Positions 1 through 7,638 of a stretch of 9,531 nt of DNA are shown in pieces (within the stretch, counting starts at the first letter, position 1; each line of letters begins with the position of its first letter). The DNA is from Chromatiaceae bacterium (GTDB lineage: Bacteria > Pseudomonadota > Gammaproteobacteria > Chromatiales > Chromatiaceae): contig JAEHCY010000120.1 in NCBI GenBank assembly GCA_016880695.1, forward strand, positions 1 through 9,531, in the 5' to 3' direction. The notes under the pieces were generated by a model. That model was not told where the DNA came from. It saw only the letters and a list, made by a program, of their open reading frames with translations, and searched no databases. Position numbers and translations under genes: made by a program.

Positions 1-128
1 CGCTAGAGGACTTGGCCGATCAGTCCGTGGACGAGCTGATGGAGATCGAAGGCATGGATGAGGCACGGGCCGCCAAGCTCATCATGAAGGCCCGTGAACC
101 CTGGTTTGCCGAGGCGGACAGGCGATAA
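1..128 (+). CDS. nusA: Transcription termination/antitermination factor NusA, C-terminal fragment
   Basis: This is the last 41 codons of a gene that begins left of the window; the reading frame starts at base 3 and stops with TAA at 126-128. The peptide has the pattern of the second acidic-repeat (AR2, helix-hairpin-helix) domain that ends gammaproteobacterial NusA: a run around SVDELMEIEGMDEARAAKL, then IMKAR and PWF just before the end. NusA binds RNA polymerase and nascent RNA and modulates pausing, termination and antitermination; in E. coli the AR2 domain contacts the RNA polymerase alpha C-terminal domain. The gene is followed after 18 bases by infB, the classical nusA-infB order, which supports the assignment. 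No S1 or KH domain can be checked because they lie outside the window. Confidence 0.9.
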   Translation, partial: LEDLADQSVDELMEIEGMDEARAAKLIMKAREPWFAEADRR

Positions 129-146
129 GCCACCGGAGGACGGGCC

Positions 147-2867
147 ATGACAGAGACTACGGTGAAGCAGCTCGCGAGCTTGGTTGGGATCCCCCCCGAG
201 CGACTGCTTACCCAGCTCCGCGAGGCGGGTATCGGGGCGGACGGGGAAGACGCCACCCTGAGCGAAGCGGAGAAGCTTCAGTTGCTGAGCTTTCTGCGCC
301 GCAGCCACGGCAAGGAGGAGCCATCCGCGGTTGCCACACCCGCAAAGATTACCCTCAAGCGCAAGACCGTCAGCGAGCTGCGCCAGCCGGTGGCCACACC
401 TCGGGCAGCGGGTGCTCGCCCGGGTGTGGTGGTGCCCCGCGCCAAGACGGTGAGTGTGGAGGTGCGGCGCAAGCGTACCTATGTCAAGCGCGGTGCGACC
501 GCGCCGGGCGAAGAGGAGACGCCCCTCGAACCGGTAGTCGCCCCTGTTGCCGAGGAGCCCCGAACCCCCGCGCGGGAAGGGGCCGTAGGCCCACGGCGGC
601 GTGGCGAGCTGGAGGAGCGGCGCGCTGAGGAGGAGGCGCGGCGATTGGCCGAGCGGGAGGATACGGAACGTCGGGCGAAGGAGGAGGAGAACCGTCGCCG
701 GCTCGAGGAGGACGCCCGCCGGCGCGAGCAGGAGGCAGCCCGCCTGCGCGAGGAAGAAGAGCTGTCACGCCTGCGCCTGGAAGAGGAGCGCGGGCACGCC
801 CAGCCCGAGGCGGTGGAAGAGCCCGAGGAGGAAGAGGGCGTTGCCCAGGTCGCCAAAGTCAAGCGGGTCGGCGAGCTCTCGGAACGGGAGCGGGCACTGA
901 AAAAGGCGGCGCGCAAGGCGGCCATGCTGGAGCGCGAAACGGTGGTGGTTGCGCCCGAGCTCGTGGAGGAAGAAGAAGAGAAGGTCGAGACCCTGCGCCC
1001 CGAGATCCATATCGCCGAAGGCCTGCGCGGGCGCCGCCGCAGCAAGCCGGGGAAGGCGGCGAAGCCGCTCCTGGCGGATAAGCACGGATTCCAGCGGCCT
1101 ACGGCTCCGGTGGTGCGCGAGGTGGAGCTGCCGGCAAGTATCGCCGTCGGAGAGTTGGCGGCACGGATGTCGGTCAAGGCACCGGCGGTGATCAAAGAGC
1201 TGATGAAACAAGGTGTGATGGCGACCATTAATCAACCCCTAGACCGGGATATGGCGGCCATCGTGGTGGAAGCGATGGGGCACAAGCCGGTATTCCTCGA
1301 AGAGGCCGACCTGGAGGCAAAGGTGCTGGAGCAGGGCCGTCTGGAGCAGGCAGAAGCCAAGCCACGGCCGCCGGTCGTGACCATCATGGGTCACGTCGAC
1401 CACGGCAAGACCTCACTGCTCGATCACATCCGCAAGACCCGGGTGGCGGCGGGGGAGGCCGGTGGCATCACCCAGCACATTGGCGCCTACCATGTGAAGA
1501 CCGCCCGTGGCACCGTGACCTTCCTCGATACACCGGGCCATGCCGCGTTCTCCGCCATGCGTGCCCGAGGTGCGAAGGTTACCGATATCGTGGTGCTCGT
1601 AGTGGCCGCCGACGACGGTGTCATGCCCCAGACGGTGGAGGCGATTCAGCACGCCGCTGCGGCGGGTGTGCCGGTGGTGGTGGCCGTCAACAAAATGGAC
1701 AAGGCCCAGGCGAACGCCGATCGGGTGATGCAGGAGCTCTCGCAGAAGGGTGTGCTCGCCGAGGAATGGGGTGGCGAGACCCAGTTCGTGCGGGTGTCGG
1801 CGAAGTCCGGCATGGGCATCGACACCCTGCTCGAGGCAATCCTGCTGCAGGCGGAGGTGCTGGAGCTCAAGGCCCCCCGCGAGGGGCCGGCGCGTGGGAC
1901 CATCATCGAGTCCAGCCTCGACCGGGGTCGCGGGGCGGTTGCCACCGTGCTGGTGCAATCGGGAACCCTGCGCCAGGGGGACATGATGGTCAGCGGTCAG
2001 GAGTTTGGGCGGGTGCGGGCGATGTTCGATGAAACCGGCCGCCAGGTTCATGAGGCGGGCCCCTCCATCCCGGTGCAGGTCTTGGGCCTTTCCTCGGTGC
2101 CGAACGCCGGTGATGACGTGGCGGTGGTGCAGGATGAGCGTTCGGCCCGCGAAGTGGCGGAACTGCGTCAGCAGCGTGCCCGTCTGATCAAGTTGGAGGA
2201 TCAACGAAGCCTCAAGCTCGAGGACCTGTTCGCGAGCATGGAGGAAGGCGAGCTCAAGAGCGTCAACCTCATTCTCAAGGCGGACGTGCAGGGGAGTGTC
2301 GAGGCGCTGCGCGATGCCCTAATCAAAACCTCCACCGCTGAGGTGAAGGTCATCGTGGTCGCCTCGGGGGTGGGTGGAATCAACGAGTCGGACGCCAACC
2401 TGGCGGTGACCTCCAAGGCGATCATGATCGGCTTCAACGTTCGGGCGGACACCGCCGCTCGGCGCGTGGTCGAGGAAAAGGGGATCGACCTGCGCTATTA
2501 CAGCATCATCTACGAGGTCATCGACGACGTCAAAAAGGCGATCTCCGGCCTGCTCTCGCCGATCATGCGCGAGGAGATCATCGGTCTTGCCCAGGTGCGG
2601 GATGTCTTCCGCTCCTCGAAGTTCGGTGCCATCGCCGGCTGCATGGTGACCGAGGGTGTGGTCAAGCGGCATAACCCCATCCGCGTACTGCGGGAGAACG
2701 TGGTGATCTTCGAGGGCGCGCTAGAGTCTCTGCGTCGGTTCAAGGACGACCTGAACGAGGTCAAGGCCGGTATGGAGTGCGGCATCGGGGTAAAGAACTA
2801 CAACGATGTACATCCCGGTGACCAGATCGAGGTCTTCGAGCGCATCGAAGTGGCGCGCAAGCTCTAG
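147..2867 (+). CDS. infB: Translation initiation factor IF-2
   Basis: IF2 is a cytoplasmic GTPase that brings fMet-tRNA to the 30S subunit and promotes subunit joining. The 906-residue product is close to the 890 of E. coli. An IF2_N module covers about residues 1-55. A charged Glu/Arg-rich linker follows, with a probable long helix or coiled coil at about 153-218, and a second IF2_N module sits at about 326-380. The G domain has all five motifs: GHVDHGKT (415-422), GGIT (439-442), DTPGH (461-465), NKMD (515-518) and SAKSG (551-555). Beta-barrel domain II starts near 584, and the C-terminal fMet-tRNA-binding domain spans about 815-906, with the conserved GCM (831-833) and ECG (877-879) stretches. 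The ATG at 147 has GGAGGA at 135-140, six bases upstream. The gene lies in the nusA operon and ends 20 bases before rbfA. No frameshift or missing motif is visible. Confidence 0.98.
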   Translation: MTETTVKQLASLVGIPPERLLTQLREAGIGADGEDATLSEAEKLQLLSFLRRSHGKEEPSAVATPAKITLKRKTVSELRQPVATPRAAGARPGVVVPRAKTVSVEVRRKRTYVKRGATAPGEEETPLEPVVAPVAEEPRTPAREGAVGPRRRGELEERRAEEEARRLAEREDTERRAKEEENRRRLEEDARRREQEAARLREEEELSRLRLEEERGHAQPEAVEEPEEEEGVAQVAKVKRVGELSERERALKKAARKAAMLERETVVVAPELVEEEEEKVETLRPEIHIAEGLRGRRRSKPGKAAKPLLADKHGFQRPTAPVVREVELPASIAVGELAARMSVKAPAVIKELMKQGVMATINQPLDRDMAAIVVEAMGHKPVFLEEADLEAKVLEQGRLEQAEAKPRPPVVTIMGHVDHGKTSLLDHIRKTRVAAGEAGGITQHIGAYHVKTARGTVTFLDTPGHAAFSAMRARGAKVTDIVVLVVAADDGVMPQTVEAIQHAAAAGVPVVVAVNKMDKAQANADRVMQELSQKGVLAEEWGGETQFVRVSAKSGMGIDTLLEAILLQAEVLELKAPREGPARGTIIESSLDRGRGAVATVLVQSGTLRQGDMMVSGQEFGRVRAMFDETGRQVHEAGPSIPVQVLGLSSVPNAGDDVAVVQDERSAREVAELRQQRARLIKLEDQRSLKLEDLFASMEEGELKSVNLILKADVQGSVEALRDALIKTSTAEVKVIVVASGVGGINESDANLAVTSKAIMIGFNVRADTAARRVVEEKGIDLRYYSIIYEVIDDVKKAISGLLSPIMREEIIGLAQVRDVFRSSKFGAIAGCMVTEGVVKRHNPIRVLRENVVIFEGALESLRRFKDDLNEVKAGMECGIGVKNYNDVHPGDQIEVFERIEVARKL

Positions 2868-2887
2868 ACGTCACCTTACGCAAACCG

Positions 2888-3259
2888 ATGAAAGAGTTTG
2901 CCCGCACCGACCGGATCGGCTCTGAGCTACAGCGGGAGCTTGCCGATCTGTTGCGCGAGGACGTGAAGGATCCTCGCCTGGGGCTGATTACCGTGCAGGC
3001 GGTGCGGGTTACTCGGGATCTGGCCCACGCCAAGGTGTTTTTCACCTGTTTCGGTACCGCCGAGGAAGCCCACCAGCGCGAGGGATTGCTCAACGGCAAG
3101 CTGGCGGGTTTTCTCCGCCACGAGCTCGGGACTCGGATGGCGCTGCGGACGGTGCCGGAGCTGCACTTTGTCTACGACGAATCCATCGAGGCGGGTGAGC
3201 GTCTGAGCGCACTCATCGACCGGGCGGTTGAGTCCGAGCGCTCGGACCCCGAGTCCTAG
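2888..3259 (+). CDS. rbfA: 30S ribosome-binding factor RbfA
   Basis: RbfA is a small type-II KH-fold protein that binds the 30S subunit near the 5' helix of 16S rRNA. It assists late maturation and is important for growth in the cold. The 123-residue product matches the family in length. It shows the hallmark N-terminal helix ending in VKDPRLG (26-32), the strand [10 protein letters not shown] (41-50) and the VPELHF strand followed by YD (89-97). The C-terminus is short and acidic. The start at ATG 2888 gives the normal family N-terminus ([10 protein letters not shown]), but the 20-base gap after infB contains no purine-rich Shine-Dalgarno sequence. Translation may therefore depend on coupling to infB termination (inference). 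The gene sits between infB and truB, its usual place, and is very probably in the same transcript. Confidence 0.96.
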   Translation: MKEFARTDRIGSELQRELADLLREDVKDPRLGLITVQAVRVTRDLAHAKVFFTCFGTAEEAHQREGLLNGKLAGFLRHELGTRMALRTVPELHFVYDESIEAGERLSALIDRAVESERSDPES

Positions 3260-3285
3260 CCCAGCGGCGCGGGAGATCCAAGACC

Positions 3286-4194
3286 ATGGGTCGTAAAGAT
3301 GGGCGGGACGTCAATGGCATCCTGTTGCTGGACAAGCCCTTGGGTGCCAGCTCCAACCAGGCGCTGCAGCGGGTCAAGTATCTCTATCGGGCACGTAAGG
3401 CCGGCCACACGGGTAGCCTGGACCCCTTGGCAACCGGGCTCCTGCCGCTCTGCTTTGGGGCGGCCACCAAGGTGTCTGCCTTTCTGCTCGATGCGGATAA
3501 GCACTACCGGGTGCGGGTGAAGCTCGGGGAGACCACCACCACCGCGGATGCCGAGGGCGAGGTGGTAAAACGCGCGCCAGTGGTTGGTGTTGATTCTGAC
3601 AAGGTGCTCGCGGCGTTGTCGCGGTTCACGGGCACCATCGAGCAATTGCCGCCCATGTACTCGGCGGTGAAGCACCAGGGTGAGCGCCTCTACAAATTGG
3701 CGCGCCAGGGTGTGGAGGTGGAGCGGATGCCCCGGCAAGTGCAGATCTACCGCCTGGAGTTGGTCGGGATTGATCTTCCCGAGATCGAGTTCGAGGTCCA
3801 CTGCTCGAAGGGGACCTATGTGCGCACCCTTGCCGAGGACATCGGCAATCGGCTCGGCTGTGGGGGGCATGTTTCCGCCCTGCGGCGAACCGGCGTCGGT
3901 CCCTACGGGGAGGCCGAGGCGCGCCTGATCTCTATGCACGAGGTGGAGGCCGCTGCCGAGGGAGGGGCAGGGGAGCTCGATGGGCTATTGCTGCCGTTGG
4001 AGAGCGCGCTCGATCGCTGGCCGGAGGTGCGCTTGAGCGCCGATGCCGCCTTCTATCTGCGTCAGGGCCAAGCAGTGCTCGTTCCCCAAGCGCCAACAGA
4101 GGGCTGGGTCAGGCTCTACGGTCCCTCGGGTGAGCTGTTGGGTATGGGCGCGATCCTCGACGACGGTCGGGTGCAGCCGCGGCGTCTGTGGTGA
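3286..4194 (+). CDS. truB: tRNA pseudouridine(55) synthase TruB
   Basis: TruB converts uridine 55 of the tRNA T-loop to pseudouridine and also acts as a tRNA-folding chaperone. The 302-residue product is close to E. coli TruB (314). Motif I begins NGILLLDKP (10-18). Motif II is [11 protein letters not shown] (41-51), with the catalytic aspartate at D46. The conserved active-site tyrosine is Y74 in KHYRV, and motif III is [13 protein letters not shown], with Y178 and R180. A C-terminal TruB/PUA-like RNA-binding domain occupies roughly 235-302. The ATG at 3286 has GGGAG at 3271-3275, ten bases upstream, and gives the normal family N-terminus. It lies 26 bases after rbfA as the last gene of the nusA-infB-rbfA-truB run. 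A 238-base gap then separates it from rpsO. All key residues are present. Confidence 0.97.
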   Translation: MGRKDGRDVNGILLLDKPLGASSNQALQRVKYLYRARKAGHTGSLDPLATGLLPLCFGAATKVSAFLLDADKHYRVRVKLGETTTTADAEGEVVKRAPVVGVDSDKVLAALSRFTGTIEQLPPMYSAVKHQGERLYKLARQGVEVERMPRQVQIYRLELVGIDLPEIEFEVHCSKGTYVRTLAEDIGNRLGCGGHVSALRRTGVGPYGEAEARLISMHEVEAAAEGGAGELDGLLLPLESALDRWPEVRLSADAAFYLRQGQAVLVPQAPTEGWVRLYGPSGELLGMGAILDDGRVQPRRLW

Positions 4195-4298
4195 GGCGCG
4201 TGCCGCGTGCAACCCCTGAGCGGATACCCTCGCCCGCGGGAGTAGAAGCGCGAACAATTTCCCCCGGATCGCTCGCAGTGCACCGCGGGGTTGAAGTG

Positions 4299-4320
4299 CC
4301 GGCACCCGGAGTGTGCCCGG
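4299..4320 (+). other. GC-rich stem-loop in the truB-rpsO gap
   Basis: CCGGCAC (4299-4305) pairs with GTGCCCGG (4313-4320), giving seven base pairs with one bulged C at 4318 and a seven-base loop. The left arm overlaps the perfect palindrome GTGCCGGCAC (4296-4305), so an alternative self-pairing exists. There is no T-run after it, so it is not a classical intrinsic terminator. It could be a transcript-end or processing structure for truB, part of the rpsO leader, or chance pairing in GC-rich DNA. Confidence 0.35.
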
Positions 4321-4408
4321 TGTATGAGCGGGCCCGGCTCCCTGATCTCATTGTTGGGGTAGCCATCGCCAGGGCGGAGCGTCCGGTGCTATGGGCCAGG
4401 TGGCAATC

Positions 4409-4430
4409 CTCCAAACTTAGGAGTTCCTAA
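4409..4430 (+). promoter_or_regulatory. rpsO Shine-Dalgarno region with competing inverted repeats (candidate S15 operator)
   Basis: The ribosome-binding site is AGGAG at 4419-4423, nine bases before the ATG at 4433; this spacing favours ATG 4433 over the in-frame ATG at 4439. The same bases can pair in several exclusive ways. CTCC (4409-4412) pairs with GGAG (4420-4423) across a seven-base loop. TTAGGA (4417-4422) is an exact inverted repeat of TCCTAA (4425-4430), though with only two bases between the arms. AACT (4414-4417) matches AGTT (4422-4425). In E. coli, S15 represses its own mRNA through a pseudoknot at the same position. That the alternatives here do the same job is inference. Confidence 0.45.
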
Positions 4431-4432
4431 AG

Positions 4433-4702
4433 ATGACAATGAGCGCAGACGACAAGCGAAAGGTTATCGAAGACAACAAGCGGGGTCCCAACGACACCGG
4501 GTCGCCGGAGGTGCAGGTGGCATTGCTCACCGCGCGCATCCAGCAGCTCACCCAACACTTCAGCGTGCACAAGCACGACCACCATTCCCGACGGGGACTG
4601 CTGCGCATGGTCAACTCCCGGCGCAAGCTTCTCGACTACCTCAAAGGGAAGGACGTCGACCGCTATCGTTCCCTCATCGGTCGGCTTGGTTTACGCCGCT
4701 AA
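4433..4702 (+). CDS. rpsO: 30S ribosomal protein S15
   Basis: S15 is a primary 16S rRNA-binding protein of the 30S platform. It binds the three-way junction of helices 20-22 and contributes an intersubunit bridge to 23S rRNA. The 89-residue product has the same length as E. coli S15 and the family signatures: the [14 protein letters not shown] stretch near residues 20-33, [15 protein letters not shown] near 46-60 (the rRNA-binding loop), RRKLLDYLK, and the terminal RLGLRR. The start at ATG 4433 is chosen because AGGAG sits nine bases upstream. The gene follows a long leader and is followed after 29 bases by pnp, the standard rpsO-pnp pair. Autoregulation by S15 is plausible from the leader but unproven. 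Confidence 0.98.
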   Translation: MTMSADDKRKVIEDNKRGPNDTGSPEVQVALLTARIQQLTQHFSVHKHDHHSRRGLLRMVNSRRKLLDYLKGKDVDRYRSLIGRLGLRR

Positions 4703-4731
4703 ACAGGACCCCCACACGCGAGGAAGCAAGA

Positions 4732-6816
<2,085 letters not shown>

Positions 6817-6849
6817 GGCGTTGTTAAAGCAATCTCTCGGCTAGAAGGC

Positions 6850-6888
6850 TCTGGCCCGATCGGCGCAGGGATAGCCGATCGGGCCAGA
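6850..6888. terminator. Perfect 15-bp stem-loop between convergent pnp and the nuclease-like gene
   Basis: TCTGGCCCGATCGGC (6850-6864) is the exact reverse complement of 6874-6888, with a nine-base loop GCAGGGATA. It starts 34 bases after the pnp stop and lies between two convergent genes, where a terminator or mRNA 3'-end structure is expected. Neither strand has a T-run directly after the stem, so it is not a canonical intrinsic terminator. It could mark a Rho-dependent or processed 3' end protected by the stem, or be a dispersed repeat; a genome-wide copy count would separate these. Confidence 0.5.
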
Positions 6889-6911
6889 ACCGGATCAGAT
6901 GGGGTGGTGAG

Positions 6912-6923
6912 GTTCTCCGGAAC
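6912..6923 (+). other. Small hairpin with a C(UCCG)G tetraloop
   Basis: GTTC (6912-6915) and GAAC (6920-6923) enclose TCCG. In plus-strand RNA this is a four-base-pair stem closed by C(UCCG)G, a member of the unusually stable UNCG tetraloop class. It lies 24 bases after the 15-bp stem-loop, in the 3' region of pnp. Being so short, it may be chance. Confidence 0.3.
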
Positions 6924-6926
6924 ACT

Positions 6927-6950
6927 CCGCCGGCTCGCCGACCGAGGCGG
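6927..6950 (+). terminator. Bulged GC-rich hairpin followed by a pyrimidine-rich stretch (weak terminator candidate)
   Basis: CCGC (6927-6930) pairs with GCGG (6947-6950), and CTCG (6934-6937) with CGAG (6943-6946), leaving a three-base bulge and a five-base loop. The downstream bases 6951-6967 are pyrimidine-rich (TTGCTTCCCGTTTCCTT) but lack an uninterrupted T-run. It would act on plus-strand transcription from pnp. Confidence is low because GC-rich DNA forms such structures by chance. Confidence 0.25.
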
Positions 6951-6975
6951 TTGCTTCCCGTTTCCTTATCCCGCG

Positions 6976-7494
6976 CTAGTGCCGCAACCGCCCGCGCCGT
7001 AGGGGAGGGGAGACGGAGTCCACCGGCCATCCCCAAACCCCGATCTCATGGGCCCGCGCGAGCTTCTCCAAGGCGTGGTACTCGAAGGGTGCCTCGGGTG
7101 TGGCCAGGGCCCAACCCTGTTGGACCAGATAGGCACCGATGTCCTCCCCCTGATCGAAGGTCGTTCGGCCCACGTAGCAGATGGCGCTTGGGTGGCCCGA
7201 GACCGTCGTCGCCTCGGCATAGCAGTACACATAGCCCTTCACGATGCGGCTCATCTGCAGCACGGATCGGTTGGTGCAGCGGATCGGCAAAAAGTTCGTG
7301 TCACACTGGCGGCCGCTGGGAGGCAGGTACACGCCGAACAAATAGACGATCTGCCCGTTGATCATCAGGCTGCCATCATCCTGTACCAGGGCATGTCCCT
7401 GAACGTCTTGAGTCCGCGCCGCTCCCGGCAGGCAGAGCGTTGCTAGGAGAAGCCACAGGGAGACGCGTCGGGCACCAGCGGTTGCACTCGGCAA
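6976..7494 (-). CDS. Exported staphylococcal-nuclease-like (thermonuclease family) protein, probably non-catalytic
   Basis: This 172-residue product begins with a signal peptide: Arg9-Arg10, a hydrophobic core at about 11-23, and small residues (PGAA, 23-26) for signal peptidase I. No lipobox surrounds C21. The rest follows the SNase fold pattern: a strand GHALV with DDGSLMING (about 33-47), a strand resembling IRLAGIDAPE but reading IVYLFGVYLPP (49-59), and the C-terminal block GEDIGAYLVQQGWALA (116-131) plus the final helix with HALEKLAR and IGVWGW. The residues catalytic in SNase (an Asp, Arg35, Glu43, Arg87) appear replaced: G41, Y51, P59 and no DRYGR-type arginine. Four cysteines (64, 73, 91, 106) remain in the mature part and could form disulfides. 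The start is taken at TTG 7494 because GGAG lies eight bases upstream; an in-frame GTG at 7545 would add 17 residues ahead of the signal. The function is unknown, with a role in periplasmic binding inferred at most. Confidence 0.8.
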   Translation of the reverse strand: MPSATAGARRVSLWLLLATLCLPGAARTQDVQGHALVQDDGSLMINGQIVYLFGVYLPPSGRQCDTNFLPIRCTNRSVLQMSRIVKGYVYCYAEATTVSGHPSAICYVGRTTFDQGEDIGAYLVQQGWALATPEAPFEYHALEKLARAHEIGVWGWPVDSVSPPLRRGRLRH

Positions 7495-7502
7495 GGTCGT
7501 TT

Positions 7503-7506
7503 CTCC
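7503..7506 (-). promoter_or_regulatory. Ribosome-binding site that decides the nuclease-like gene start
   Basis: On the minus strand GGAG (7506 down to 7503) is followed by eight bases and then TTG (7494-7492). The competing upstream GTG (7545-7543) has no comparable purine-rich site. The TTG start also places the Arg-Arg and hydrophobic core of the signal peptide at the very N-terminus, as expected. Confidence 0.6.
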
Positions 7507-7638
7507 AGTGAGATGTTCCAACAGGGTTGATCGGGGATGCCCCACGCCCCAGATTCTGAGCCTTGACTGCGTTATCGTCTAGGCGCGAGCCCCTTGGCTG
7601 GGCCGGGGATCCCTTCCGTGAGCTGGAGGCTGGTAATC

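Larger units (their letters stand above)
4195..4432 (+). other. truB-rpsO intergenic leader region, no credible gene
   Basis: This 238-base gap is by far the longest inside the nusA-to-pnp block. It is GC-rich, with the 10-bp palindrome GTGCCGGCAC at 4296-4305, a bulged hairpin at 4299-4320 and a partly symmetric GC-rich stretch at 4325-4340. The last 25 bases hold the rpsO ribosome-binding site. In E. coli the same gap carries the rpsO promoter and the S15 autoregulatory operator, so a promoter is expected here. I could not find a sigma-70 -35/-10 pair with acceptable spacing and will not name one. No hairpin followed by a T-run ends the truB transcript. Confidence 0.5.

Noticed and set aside
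1413..2204. 263-codon open frame on the minus strand opposite the IF2 G domain
   Set aside because: It is antisense to highly conserved IF2 motifs and His/Arg-rich, typical of a GC-driven shadow.
4291..4328. TTGAAG (4291-4296) with TATGAG (4323-4328) as an rpsO promoter
   Set aside because: The 26-base spacing is far too long for sigma-70, and both hexamers are poor.
4188..4430. 80-codon plus-strand frame filling the truB-rpsO gap
   Set aside because: It starts inside the end of truB, has no clear ribosome-binding site, is Arg/Pro/Ala-rich without a recognisable motif, and ends within the rpsO ribosome-binding site. It could only be revived by conservation or ribosome profiling.
7423..7437. 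Lipoprotein signal at C21 of the nuclease-like protein
   Set aside because: The residues before the cysteine are A-T-L; a lipobox needs a small residue (Gly, Ala or Ser) at -1, so signal peptidase I cleavage after the following small residues is likelier.
7563..7591. TTGACT at 7563-7568 as a -35 element for pepN
   Set aside because: At 16-18 bases downstream the sequence is GC-rich (around GCGCGAGC) with no -10-like hexamer.
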